Shown here: in pieces, positions 5,845-12,699 of the stretch
How the letters are laid out: each line of letters opens with the position of its first letter
How positions within the stretch are numbered: position 1 is the first letter of the stretch
Source of the DNA: an uncultured Faecalibacterium sp.
GTDB lineage: Bacteria; Bacillota; Clostridia; Oscillospirales; Ruminococcaceae
Length of the DNA stretch: 17,634 nt
Assembly: GCA_934525325.1 (NCBI GenBank)
Contig: CAKSZE010000034.1
Span: 1 to 17,634 of the forward strand
Direction: 5' to 3'
Translations under genes and position numbers: made by a program
The notes under the pieces: generated by a model
The model's database searches: none
What the model was told of the DNA's origin: nothing
Seen by the model: the letters and a program-made list of their open reading frames with translations, nothing else

Positions 5845-5879
5845 TCCGCTGATCATGCGCAGAGCAAAGCGGAGCGCAT
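5845..5879 (-). ncRNA. Pseudoknot-like 3'-UTR RNA element, copy B
   Basis: Read on the minus strand: ATGCGC, T, CCGCT, 7-base loop TTGCTCT, GCGCAT, 4-base loop GATC, AGCGG. Stem and loop lengths are the same as in copy A at 2056-2089, and it is again separated by exactly 18 bases from a terminator with a TGCG loop. Relative to copy A, positions 4 and 5 of the first stem are swapped G-to-C and C-to-G, with matching changes on the other side, so pairing is kept. It starts 10 bases after the MATE stop codon. Confidence 0.55.
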
Positions 5880-5889
5880 TCCAAATCGT

Positions 5890-7308
5890 TTACGCCAGCG
5901 CACCCTTATCCAGCCATTTGCCCCGCGCCATGCGCAGCAAAAACAGTGCGCCGCGGGTGCAAAGCTCGGCGCACATGGCCACCCATACGCCTACCAGCCC
6001 GAAGCGGGGAGCCAGCAGAACCGCCAAGGTCAGCCGCACGCCCCACATACTGACAAGGTTCAGCACAAAGCAGCCGGTGCTGTCGCCCGCGCCCTGCATG
6101 GAGCCGCTGGCTACGATGCTGGCCCCGAACATGGGCTCGGCAAAGGCTTCGATGCGCAGCACCCGCGCGCCCAGCGCAATAACGGCGGCGTCGGCGGTGA
6201 AGATGCCCATCAGCTGCGGGGCAAACACATACAGTCCCACGCCGGTAAGCGCCATGATGCCCATGCCCATGGCGGTGCACAGCCACGCAAAGCGCTTTGC
6301 CATGTCCCGGCGGTTTGCGCCCACGGCCTGTCCCACCAGCGCAAGGGCGGCGTCCTGAATGCCGTAGCCCGCCATGTAGCACAGGCTCTCGGCGCTGACG
6401 CCCAGACTGTTGGCGGCAATGGCGGTAGTGCCCAGCCCGGACACGATGCGCACCAGCAGCACCTGTGCCGAGGACAGGGCGGCGCGCTCTGCCGCCAGCG
6501 GTGCGCCCACCTTCCACACGTTGTGCAGGCAGGCGCGGGTAATGCGCCACGAGCCGGGCTTGCGGATGCACAGCGGGCCGTCCCGCAGCAGCAGAACGCC
6601 CAGCGCCAGCGTGCCGCCCACGGCGTTGGCAAGGGCTGTGCCCAGCGCCGCGCCCGGCACGCCCCAGCCCAGACCCCAGACCGTGAGGTTTTGACCGAAC
6701 ACCGTCATTTCCCGCGTGGGGTTGATGAGGAAAAAGTTAAAGATGATGTCCAGCACGCAGGTGAACACGCTGATCAGGCCGGGGGTCAGGGCATCGCCGG
6801 TGGAGCGCAGCATGGCGGCATAGGTGCCCATCGCCATGACAAAGGGCAGGGAAGCCGACCATATTGCAAAATACGCCGATGCATTTGCCTGCAATGCGGT
6901 GTCTGCGCCCAGCCACCCGGGCAGAAACCGGCTGATGCCCACGCCAAAGGCGGCAGCGGCAAGACCCACCACTAAATTGAACAGCATGGACTGCCGCAGC
7001 ACGCCCCGGGCATCCTGTTGACGGTCTGCGCCCAGATACTGCGCCACCTGAATGGAAAACGCCATGCACAGCCCGGCCAGCATACCGTGCAGCAGCCATG
7101 TGCTGGAACTGACGATGCCGATGGAAGCGGTGGCGGCGGCGCCGATATGTCCCACCATGGCTGCGTCGATGTACTCCATGGCGGTGACTACGATCTGCTG
7201 CAAAATGGAAGGGATGCTCAGCGTCAGCGCCACCTGTGCGGTGTGGCGCAGCGGCACCTGCTCGCCCTGCCGCATCCGGGCAGAGAGCTGCTCAAGGGTA
7301 ATGGACAT
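5890..7308 (-). CDS. MATE-family multidrug/cation efflux transporter
   Basis: A 472-residue membrane protein with about 12 hydrophobic segments in two similar halves, the standard MATE length. The first half starts with L-S-I-P-S-I-L-Q-Q-I-V-V-T-A-M-E-Y-I-D-A-A-M-V-G-H-I-G, the conserved N-terminal MatE block (helix 1, then D-x-x-M-V-G). The second half repeats the pattern after residue ~250 (GAPLAAERAALSSAQVLLVRIVSGLG). MATE proteins export cationic drugs or metabolites using Na+ or H+ gradients; the substrate here is unknown. The ATG at 7308 has GGAGGT upstream and a promoter at 7351-7379; the longer open frame to 7419 would cross that promoter. A pseudoknot-like element and a terminator follow the stop. 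Confidence 0.92.
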   Translation of the reverse strand: MSITLEQLSARMRQGEQVPLRHTAQVALTLSIPSILQQIVVTAMEYIDAAMVGHIGAAATASIGIVSSSTWLLHGMLAGLCMAFSIQVAQYLGADRQQDARGVLRQSMLFNLVVGLAAAAFGVGISRFLPGWLGADTALQANASAYFAIWSASLPFVMAMGTYAAMLRSTGDALTPGLISVFTCVLDIIFNFFLINPTREMTVFGQNLTVWGLGWGVPGAALGTALANAVGGTLALGVLLLRDGPLCIRKPGSWRITRACLHNVWKVGAPLAAERAALSSAQVLLVRIVSGLGTTAIAANSLGVSAESLCYMAGYGIQDAALALVGQAVGANRRDMAKRFAWLCTAMGMGIMALTGVGLYVFAPQLMGIFTADAAVIALGARVLRIEAFAEPMFGASIVASGSMQGAGDSTGCFVLNLVSMWGVRLTLAVLLAPRFGLVGVWVAMCAELCTRGALFLLRMARGKWLDKGALA

Positions 7309-7350
7309 GGGACCTCCTGCGTTGCGGGTGAAAATACAGACTGACATACT

Positions 7351-7379
7351 ATTATAAAGAGCAGCGGGAGAAAAGTCAA
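7351..7379 (-). promoter_or_regulatory. Promoter of the MATE gene
   Basis: Read on the minus strand: -35 TTGACT (7374-7379), 17-base spacer, -10 TATAAT (7351-7356). It is back to back with the opposite promoter at 7405-7433, with 25 bases between the two -35 boxes. Confidence 0.8.
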
Positions 7380-7404
7380 TCCGCAGCGAATTTTGCCGCC
7401 GGGA

Positions 7405-7433
7405 TTGATTTTTGGGCAAGGGCGTGATACACT
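7405..7433 (+). promoter_or_regulatory. Promoter of the MraY/WecA-like transferase gene
   Basis: -35 TTGATT (7405-7410), 17-base spacer, -10 TACACT (7428-7433), 39 bases upstream of the start codon. Confidence 0.7.
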
Positions 7434-7472
7434 CACAACGTACTATACAGAAAGAAAGAGGAATGTTATCTT

Positions 7473-8426
7473 ATGATCCAAATGCTTACCTCTGTCATCG
7501 GGCAGCGGGGCGTGGATGCCATGGCATTTTTGCTGGCGTTTGCCCTGACCGCCCTGACGGATTCCGTTTTCCGCGATAAACTGCCCCACGACCATGGCCG
7601 CGCCTTTGCGGTGAACGGCGAGCTTTCCAAGGGCAAGGCGCGGGGCTCCGGCCTGATCTTTGTACTGTGCATCGCGCTGGTGTCGCTGGCGTTTCTGCCC
7701 TTCACCACCGAGTATGTGGTGTATAATGTGCTGCTGATCGCCTCCATGCTCTCCGGCTATCTGGACGATGCCGCCGAGACCGCGTGGAACGAGTACAAAA
7801 AGGGCATCATCGATTTTGTCATTGCGGTGCTGGCGGGCGTGACCTACCTGAACTTCAACGGCTGCGGGGTGCACTTTTTGCAGTGGAGTTTCACGCTGCC
7901 CTACGCGGTGTACCTGCTGCTCATCGTCATCCTTATCTGGGCAAGCATCAACGTGGTCAACTGCACCGACGGTGTGGACGGCCTTTCCGCCAGTCTGGCG
8001 GTGGTGACCATTGGCACCTATCTGCTGGCCTATAAGACCGAGCTGGGCACTTATGCCACCGCCGGTGTGGTGTTCATCGGTGCGCTGCTGGCCTACCTGT
8101 GGCTCAACGCCAAGCCCTCCAGCCTGCTGATGGGCGATGCCGGCAGCCGCGCCATGGGCTTTTTCATCGCCATGCTGTCCCTCAAGTGTGGCCATCCCTT
8201 TGCCTTCCTGCTGGCGGCTATCGTGTTCATCGCAGACGGCAGCCTGGGTATTCTGAAGATCAGCCTGAAGCGTTTTCTGCACATCTGGATCCTGAAAAAC
8301 ACCCTGACCCCCCTCCACGACCATGTGCGCAAGCGCAAGGGCTGGAGCGACGAGCAGGTGGTAGCCCGCTGGCTCATTCTGCAGTGCGTGGCCTCGGCTC
8401 TGCTGCTGCTCCTTGTGCGGGGCTGA
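7473..8426 (+). CDS. Divergent MraY/WecA-family phosphoglycosyl transferase
   Basis: A 317-residue polytopic membrane protein of glycosyltransferase family 4 (MraY/WecA), which moves a sugar phosphate from a UDP-sugar to undecaprenyl phosphate. Visible active-site parts are D98-D99 in GYLDD, N163-C-T-D166-G-V-D169-G-L, M-G-D222-A-G-S, and the C-terminal T-P-L-H-D-H-V-R-K-R-K-G-W-S-D-E-Q-V-V. The last block is MraY-like rather than WecA-like. Two departures stand out: the usual K-x-G-T-P-T-M-G-G near the N-terminus is replaced by KGKARGSG (residues 53-60), and the H-H-H motif is H-D-H (282-284). There are no neighbouring cell-wall genes (no murD/murE/ftsW), so it is either a relocated mraY or a paralog making another lipid-linked sugar. 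The ribosome site AAGAGGAA is modest. Confidence 0.85.
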   Translation: MIQMLTSVIGQRGVDAMAFLLAFALTALTDSVFRDKLPHDHGRAFAVNGELSKGKARGSGLIFVLCIALVSLAFLPFTTEYVVYNVLLIASMLSGYLDDAAETAWNEYKKGIIDFVIAVLAGVTYLNFNGCGVHFLQWSFTLPYAVYLLLIVILIWASINVVNCTDGVDGLSASLAVVTIGTYLLAYKTELGTYATAGVVFIGALLAYLWLNAKPSSLLMGDAGSRAMGFFIAMLSLKCGHPFAFLLAAIVFIADGSLGILKISLKRFLHIWILKNTLTPLHDHVRKRKGWSDEQVVARWLILQCVASALLLLLVRG

Positions 8427-8451
8427 GCGGCACACAATAAAACCAAAGAGA

Positions 8452-8489
8452 AACACCCTCAGACCGCTGCGCCTGAGGGTGTTGTTTTG
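8452..8489. terminator. Bidirectional terminator between the MraY-like and DUF559 genes
   Basis: An 11-bp perfect stem (8452-8462 with 8473-8483) with a 10-base loop. GTTTTG follows on the plus strand and TCTCTTT on the minus strand. The genes on both sides end here (8426 plus, 8490 minus). Confidence 0.8.
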
Positions 8490-8867
8490 TTATTCGGCAG
8501 TGGAAAGCTGCGCTGCCCGTTCTTTGACGGCTAAATCAATTGCCGTGCAAACGCCTTGAAAATTGCGCTCGACATCCAAGTTTGAAAAGCGCAGGACTTT
8601 TACACCATACTGCTCCAGAACAGCCGCACGTTCTTTATCGTATATAAGCCCCTGTTCATCGTAGTGCTGAGAGCCGTCCAGCTCTACCACCAGTCTGGCG
8701 GCATGGCAGTAGAAGTCGGCGATAAAATAGTCGATCGTTTTTTGCCGCTGAAACCGAATAGGATAATTACGCAAAAAACCAAACCAAAGATGCTGCTCTT
8801 GCTTTGTGGCTTTTTTGCGCAGTTCTTTTGCGCGTGGAATGACTTTTCCCTGATATGGCAAAGACAT
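8490..8867 (-). CDS. DUF559-domain protein (Vsr-like restriction-endonuclease fold)
   Basis: A 125-residue soluble protein matching the DUF559 family throughout. It has A-x-x-A-T-K-Q-E-Q-x-L-W near the N-terminus, then F-R-F-Q-R-Q-K-type I-D-Y-F-I-A-D-F-Y-C (residues ~37-55), L-V-V-E-L-D-G-S-Q-H-Y (~59-69), D-K-E-R-A-A-V-L-E-Q-Y-G-V-K-V-L-R-F-S-N. The D...E-x-D-G pattern is that of Vsr-like nuclease folds, but DNA cleavage is not shown for most family members and their role is unknown. The ribosome site TAGGAG (8875-8880) sits directly against the edge of the MITE-like element. I see no separate promoter, so it may be transcribed through the element from the folate operon. Confidence 0.8.
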   Translation of the reverse strand: MSLPYQGKVIPRAKELRKKATKQEQHLWFGFLRNYPIRFQRQKTIDYFIADFYCHAARLVVELDGSQHYDEQGLIYDKERAAVLEQYGVKVLRFSNLDVERNFQGVCTAIDLAVKERAAQLSTAE

Positions 8868-8881
8868 AGATAAACTCCTAA

Positions 8882-9039
8882 AAAACTCCCTCAGTCACGG
8901 CTTGCGCCGTGACAGCTCCCTCGGAGATGGAGCCCTTGGCATAGCGATGATGTTTCCGGCTAAAGTGCAAAGTTTGCGGACGCGTCAGGAGCCCCATCTT
9001 AGAGGGGGCTGTCGAGCGCAGCGAGACTGGGGGAGTTTT
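8882..9039. mobile_element. Intact MITE-like repeat, 158 bp, with terminal inverted repeats
   Basis: The ends are imperfect 15-base inverted repeats: AAAACTCCCTCAGTC (8882-8896) and GACTGGGGGAGTTTT (9025-9039), with one mismatch. The symmetry continues inward: GACAGCTCCCTC (8911-8922) mirrors GAGGGGGCTGTC (9002-9013). A small hairpin is inserted in each arm (TCACGGC-TTGC-GCCGTGA at 8895-8912; GAGCGCAGCGAG on the right). It encodes no protein. A nearly identical left part occurs at 5667-5782. I recall similar CTCCCTCAGTC...GGGGGAG repeats being common in Faecalibacterium-type genomes. No clear target-site duplication is visible. Confidence 0.8.
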
Positions 9040-9892
9040 ACACTCCGGCCTTTTTGCACGCCGCCTGCACCACATGGCCTACCAGCACCGAGGTGGTCAC
9101 GGTGCCCACGCCGCCGGGCACGGGGGTGATGGCGTCCACCAGCGGTTCTGCGGCGGCAAACTGCACGTCACCGCAGAGTTTGCCCTCCTCGTTCACATGG
9201 ATGCCCACGTCCACGACCGTCTGGCCTGCCCGCAGGCAGTCTGCGCCCACAGCGCCCATTTTGCCCATGGCGACTACCACGATGTCGGCCTGTTTGCACA
9301 CCTCCGGCAGATTCTGGGTGCGGGAATTGCACAGGGTGACGGTGGCGTTTTCCCGGTCCAGCATCATGGCAGCGGGCTTGCCCACCACAAGGCTGCGCCC
9401 CACCACCACGGCACGCTTGCCGGAAAGGGGGACGTTGTAATACTTCAAAATTTCCATGCAGGCCTGCGCGGTGCAGGGAGCATAGCCTAAATCGGTGTTC
9501 GTGAACACCCCGGCCAGCGAACCGTCCGTGATGCCGTCGATGTCCTTTTCCGGGCGCAGAGCGGCGCGGACGGTGCGGTCGTCGAACTGCTTGGGCAGCG
9601 GACGGAACAAAAGACAGCCGTGGATGCCGTCATCGGTGTTCACCTCGTCCAATACCTGAAGCAGCTGCTCCTGTGTGGCGTCGGCGGGCAGCACGAACTG
9701 CTTGACGGCGACGCCCACCTTGCCGCAGCGGGTCATCACGCCCCGCTCGTAGGAGAGGTCATCCTCCCGCTCGCCCACACGCACCACGGCCAGCGTGGGG
9801 GTGATGCCCTTGGCTTTCAGCTGTTCGCAGAGCGCCGCGTTGCGCTCGTTCATGGCGGCCACTACCGGCGCGCCCTTTAAAATTGTTGCCAT
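9038..9892 (-). CDS. folD: FolD-family methylene-THF dehydrogenase, probably lacking cyclohydrolase activity
   Basis: A 284-residue cytoplasmic enzyme of the FolD family (methylene-THF to methenyl-THF, and usually on to 10-formyl-THF), normal in length. Family blocks are V-G-E-R-E-D-D-L-S-Y48, P-E-K-D-I-D119-G, the Rossmann motif V-V-G-R-S-L-V-V-G-K-P, and the C-terminal I-T-P-V-P-G-G-V-G. Alignment to remembered E. coli FolD puts V52 where the catalytic lysine (Y-x-x-x-K) should be and F96 in place of glutamine 98. The tyrosine and aspartate are kept. In studied enzymes the lysine is needed mainly for the cyclohydrolase step, so this is probably a dehydrogenase-only form. The gene follows the cyclohydrolase-family gene by 21 bases. 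Its TAA stop lies at the MITE boundary. Confidence 0.9.
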   Translation of the reverse strand: MATILKGAPVVAAMNERNAALCEQLKAKGITPTLAVVRVGEREDDLSYERGVMTRCGKVGVAVKQFVLPADATQEQLLQVLDEVNTDDGIHGCLLFRPLPKQFDDRTVRAALRPEKDIDGITDGSLAGVFTNTDLGYAPCTAQACMEILKYYNVPLSGKRAVVVGRSLVVGKPAAMMLDRENATVTLCNSRTQNLPEVCKQADIVVVAMGKMGAVGADCLRAGQTVVDVGIHVNEEGKLCGDVQFAAAEPLVDAITPVPGGVGTVTTSVLVGHVVQAACKKAGV

Positions 9893-9913
9893 ATACTTTC
9901 CCTCATTGCTATA

Positions 9914-10549
9914 TTATTTGTTGCGGAGTTTTCCGCTGACGGCGGTGAATATTTCGTCTGCCCGGGGCACAAACTCTGCCAGCAATGCGTCTGCCCGGGC
10001 GTCCAGCGCGGCGGCATGGGTGCGGTCTGCCATCAGCTTGGTATTGATGAACACATTCAGGCTTGCGGCCTGCAAGGCGGCCTTGCACAGCACGGCAGCG
10101 CACCCTGCGTCCGATACCGCCAGCACGCTGCCTTTGGCGGCGTACTGCCCGGCCAGCGCGATGCCCTCGGCGCACTTTTCCATGATCTGCAGCGGCACGG
10201 CGCTGGCACCGTTCAGGGCGGCTTCCAGTACGGCGGCCTTGTGCGTGGCCTGCTCCGGGGTGTCCTTGGGCAGGCCGTAGGCCGCAGCCAGCGGCGCAAA
10301 GGCGTCGGCATCGGCCTGCACCAGCGCTTCCAGTTCCAGCCGCAGGGCTCCTGCCCGGGCGTTCAGTGCCTGAATGTCCGCTTCCACGGCGGCGTACTTC
10401 TTTTTGCCGGTGGTCAGGCAGCCCACCATGTTGCCCAGCGCCACACCGGCAGCGCCTATCAGCGCGGCAGTGCCGCCGCCGCCCGGCGTGGGCGCTTTGC
10501 TGGCAAGCTGTGCCAGAAACTGTGCGCAGCTTAAATCGTTCATTTCCAT
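9914..10549 (-). CDS. fchA: FTCD_C/FchA-family cyclodeaminase or methenyl-THF cyclohydrolase
   Basis: A 211-residue all-helical soluble protein of the formiminotransferase-cyclodeaminase C-terminal family. Signature near the N-terminus: F-L-A-Q-L-A-S-K-A-P-T-P-G-G-G-G-T-A-A-L (residues ~11-30), then M-V-G-C-L-T-T-G-K-K-K-Y (~41-52), and late N-V-F-I-N-T-K-L-M-A-D-R. The family includes formimino-THF cyclodeaminase and the stand-alone cyclohydrolase FchA of Methylorubrum, which is almost the same length (~208). With FolD and formyl-THF cyclo-ligase beside it and no histidine-degradation genes in sight, cyclohydrolase is the better guess. The start at 10549 overlaps the preceding gene by 10 bases (an ATGA overlap at 10543 is the alternative start). 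GAGAGGGG is the ribosome site. Confidence 0.8.
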   Translation of the reverse strand: MEMNDLSCAQFLAQLASKAPTPGGGGTAALIGAAGVALGNMVGCLTTGKKKYAAVEADIQALNARAGALRLELEALVQADADAFAPLAAAYGLPKDTPEQATHKAAVLEAALNGASAVPLQIMEKCAEGIALAGQYAAKGSVLAVSDAGCAAVLCKAALQAASLNVFINTKLMADRTHAAALDARADALLAEFVPRADEIFTAVSGKLRNK

Positions 10550-11112
10550 GTGTGGATACCCCTCTCTGTTACAAAGGCGTCCAGCCGCTGGTCGTGGGCG
10601 TCCACGGCGGCGCGGGGGACGCGCTGAACTTCCAATGCAATGCCGATCTTCACCGCCCGGGTGCAGCGGGGCAGGTAGCGGTCGTAGTAGCCCTTGCCCA
10701 TGCCCACCCGGTAGCAGTCTGCGTCAAAGGCGGTGCAGGGCACCAGCACCAGATCCAGCTGCTCCGGCTGCAAAAGCGCAGAGCGCTCCGGTACCGGCGT
10801 GCGGATGCCGTACTGCCCCACCGCCCAGCCGTCCGCGCCCGGCACGGCAGCGGTGAGGGTAAAGCCCTCGCCGCACACCGGGTAGGCCACCGTTTTGCCC
10901 TGCCGTGCGGCCTCGGCAGCCACGGCGGCAAGGTCGGCTTCGCCCCCAAAGGCTGCATAGAGCAAAAGGGTATGGGCGGCGCGGTAGGCGTCCAGTTCCA
11001 GCACCCGGCGGCACAGCGCCGCGTTGGCGGCGGCACGCTGCGGCGCAGCCAGCGCTTTGCGGGCGGCACGGCCTGCGGCACGCTGCGCCTGTTTTTCCTC
11101 GGCAATGGTCAT
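10540..11112 (-). CDS. 5-formyltetrahydrofolate cyclo-ligase
   Basis: A 190-residue cytoplasmic enzyme that converts 5-formyl-THF to 5,10-methenyl-THF with ATP, returning a storage or inhibitory folate to the active pool. Visible features are the basic N-terminal helix (KQAQRAAGRAARKAL), L-L-L-Y-A-A-F-G-G-E-A-D for the first strand, V-A-Y-P-V-C near residue 75-80, and Y-G-I-R-T-P-V-P near 105. The family signature is D-L-V-L-V-P-C-T-A-F-D-A-D-C-Y-R-V-G-M-G-K-G-Y-Y-D-R-Y-L. The ATG at 11112 was chosen because GAGGTG lies 6 bases upstream; the longer frame to 11121 begins with a GTG inside that ribosome site. It is the first gene of the folate operon. The upstream AT-rich region (11140-11215) must hold the promoter, but no clean pair of boxes stands out. 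Confidence 0.93.
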   Translation of the reverse strand: MTIAEEKQAQRAAGRAARKALAAPQRAAANAALCRRVLELDAYRAAHTLLLYAAFGGEADLAAVAAEAARQGKTVAYPVCGEGFTLTAAVPGADGWAVGQYGIRTPVPERSALLQPEQLDLVLVPCTAFDADCYRVGMGKGYYDRYLPRCTRAVKIGIALEVQRVPRAAVDAHDQRLDAFVTERGIHTWK

Positions 11113-11237
11113 ACAAAACACCTCGCTTCACCTGTGGGGGAGGATACTTGAAAAATATACAAAATCGACAGCGCATTTTTATACAAACATAATAAACACT
11201 TCAGACAAAAAAAGCAAGCCTTTTGGCGAAAAGAGGA

Positions 11238-11266
11238 TTGAAGCTGCCGCCGCTTTCTGCTATGAT
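11238..11266 (+). promoter_or_regulatory. Promoter of glyA
   Basis: -35 TTGAAG (11238-11243), 17-base spacer, -10 TATGAT (11261-11266). A GC-rich hairpin (GCGCC/GGCGC) sits in the leader at about 11284-11300. Confidence 0.7.
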
Positions 11267-11342
11267 TATGTTACAGCAGCAAGCGCCGCGCGGGCGCTGC
11301 GCTGTGAGAATCTGCAACATTTTGTGGAGAGGGGTAAGTAAA

Positions 11343-12596
11343 ATGTACAAGGATATGATGGACACCATCGGCATGGTCAACGCAGCCGACCCGGAACTGG
11401 GCGCAGCCATGGAGCGGGAACTGACCCGCCAGCGCGAGAACATTGAGCTGATCGCCAGCGAGAACATCGTCTCGCCCGCCGTGATGGCAGCCATGGGCAG
11501 CGTGCTGACCAATAAGTACGCCGAGGGTCTGCCCGGCAAACGCTACTACGGCGGCTGCGTCTATGTGGACGAGGTGGAGAATATTGCCATCCAGCGCGCC
11601 TGCCAGCTGTTCGGGGCAAAGTACGCCAACGTCCAGCCCCATTCCGGCGCACAGGCCAACCTTGCCGTGTATTTTGCCCTGCTGGAACTGGGTGATACCG
11701 TCATGGGCATGGACCTTTCGCAGGGCGGTCACCTGACCCATGGTTCTCCGGTGAATATGTCCGGTAAAAACTACCACTTCATCTCCTACGGCGTCGGCGC
11801 AGACGGCGTGATCGACTACGCCGAACTGGAAAAGCAGGTGCGCAAGGTGCGCCCCAAGATGCTGGTGGCGGGCGCTTCTGCCTACCCCCGCGCCATCGAC
11901 TTTGAAAAGCTTGCCGAGATCGCCCACGGCTACGGCGCCTACCTGATGGTGGATATGGCGCACATTGCCGGTCTGGTGGCGGGCGGTCAGCACCAGAGCC
12001 CCGTACCCTACGCCGATGTGGTGACCACCACCACCCACAAGACCCTGCGCGGACCCCGCGGCGGCCTGATTTTGACCAACAACCCCATCATTGCCAAGCG
12101 CATCAACTCGGCAGTGTTCCCCGGCACGCAGGGCGGCCCGCTGGAGCACGTCATTGCGGCAAAGGCTGTCTGCTTTGGCGAGGCACTGAAGCCGGAGTTC
12201 AAGGAATACGCCCGCAAGATCGTGGAAAATGCACAGGCACTGGCGGCTGCTTTGCAGCAGCGCGGGGTCAAGCTGGTATCCGGCGGCACCGACAACCACC
12301 TGATGCTCATTGACCTGCGGGACGAGGAGTGCACCGGCAAGGACTTGGAGCAGCGTCTGGACAGCGTGCACATCACCGCCAACAAGAACACCGTCCCCGG
12401 CGAGACCCGCAGCCCCTTTGTGACCTCCGGCGTGCGTCTGGGCACCCCGGCTGTCACCACCCGCGGCATGGGCGCAGCCGAGATGCAGGTGATTGCGGAC
12501 TGCATTGCAGACTGCATCTGGCACTATGCGGAAAAGAAGGACGAGATCAGCGAGCGCGTTCTGCGCCTGACCCGGGAGTTCCCGCTGTACCAGTAA
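11343..12596 (+). CDS. glyA: Serine hydroxymethyltransferase
   Basis: A 417-residue cytoplasmic PLP enzyme, standard length, that converts serine and THF to glycine and 5,10-methylene-THF. Clear motifs: [11 protein letters not shown] near residue 35-45, [17 protein letters not shown] (55-71), [10 protein letters not shown] (97-106), [12 protein letters not shown] (202-213). The PLP-binding lysine is K233 in [16 protein letters not shown]. The start ATG at 11343 follows GAGAGGGG. The open frame reaches back to 11223, but that part covers the promoter and leader. It is divergent from the folate operon that uses its product, with ~230 bases between the starts. Confidence 0.97.
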   Translation: MYKDMMDTIGMVNAADPELGAAMERELTRQRENIELIASENIVSPAVMAAMGSVLTNKYAEGLPGKRYYGGCVYVDEVENIAIQRACQLFGAKYANVQPHSGAQANLAVYFALLELGDTVMGMDLSQGGHLTHGSPVNMSGKNYHFISYGVGADGVIDYAELEKQVRKVRPKMLVAGASAYPRAIDFEKLAEIAHGYGAYLMVDMAHIAGLVAGGQHQSPVPYADVVTTTTHKTLRGPRGGLILTNNPIIAKRINSAVFPGTQGGPLEHVIAAKAVCFGEALKPEFKEYARKIVENAQALAAALQQRGVKLVSGGTDNHLMLIDLRDEECTGKDLEQRLDSVHITANKNTVPGETRSPFVTSGVRLGTPAVTTRGMGAAEMQVIADCIADCIWHYAEKKDEISERVLRLTREFPLYQ

Positions 12597-12614
12597 AAGC
12601 AAACCATAAATAAT

Positions 12615-12665
12615 AAGGCATCCGCAGCCGTTCTGCCAAGCGCAGGGCTGCGGATGCCTTTTGTT
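12615..12665 (+). terminator. Intrinsic terminator of glyA
   Basis: A 15-bp perfect stem (12615-12629 with 12646-12660) with a 16-base loop, followed by TTGTT. The next gene starts only 39 bases after the stem, so some read-through into it is likely. Confidence 0.75.
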
Positions 12666-12699
12666 ACAAGACCGGGAGAGCCAAAAAAGGAGAAGAACG

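Noticed and set aside
5758..6975. Plus-strand open frame of 405 codons opposite the MATE gene
   Set aside because: It begins inside the repeat and terminator region, has shadow-like His/Gln/Ala composition and no ribosome site; the minus-strand MATE gene explains the region.
7309..7419. N-terminal extension of the MATE protein
   Set aside because: It crosses a clean TTGACT-N17-TATAAT promoter; GGAGGT lies before the ATG at 7308.
8895..8922. Transcription terminator inside the MITE for folD
   Set aside because: The internal hairpins are not followed by a T-run on the minus strand.
5667..9039. CRISPR-like or att-site interpretation of the repeated CTCCCTCAG sequences
   Set aside because: There are only two dispersed copies of a long element with inverted ends, no regularly spaced short repeats and no cas or integrase genes.
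11113..11237. THF or glycine riboswitch in the folate/glyA divergent region
   Set aside because: I looked for the conserved THF aptamer blocks and for glycine aptamer cores and found neither; the region is mostly AT-rich promoter-like DNA.
11223..11342. N-terminal extension of GlyA
   Set aside because: It covers the promoter and leader; the ATG at 11343 matches the normal GlyA N-terminus and has a ribosome site.
11271..12602. Minus-strand open frame of 443 codons opposite glyA
   Set aside because: glyA is unmistakable on the plus strand; the antisense frame has no domain and covers the glyA leader.
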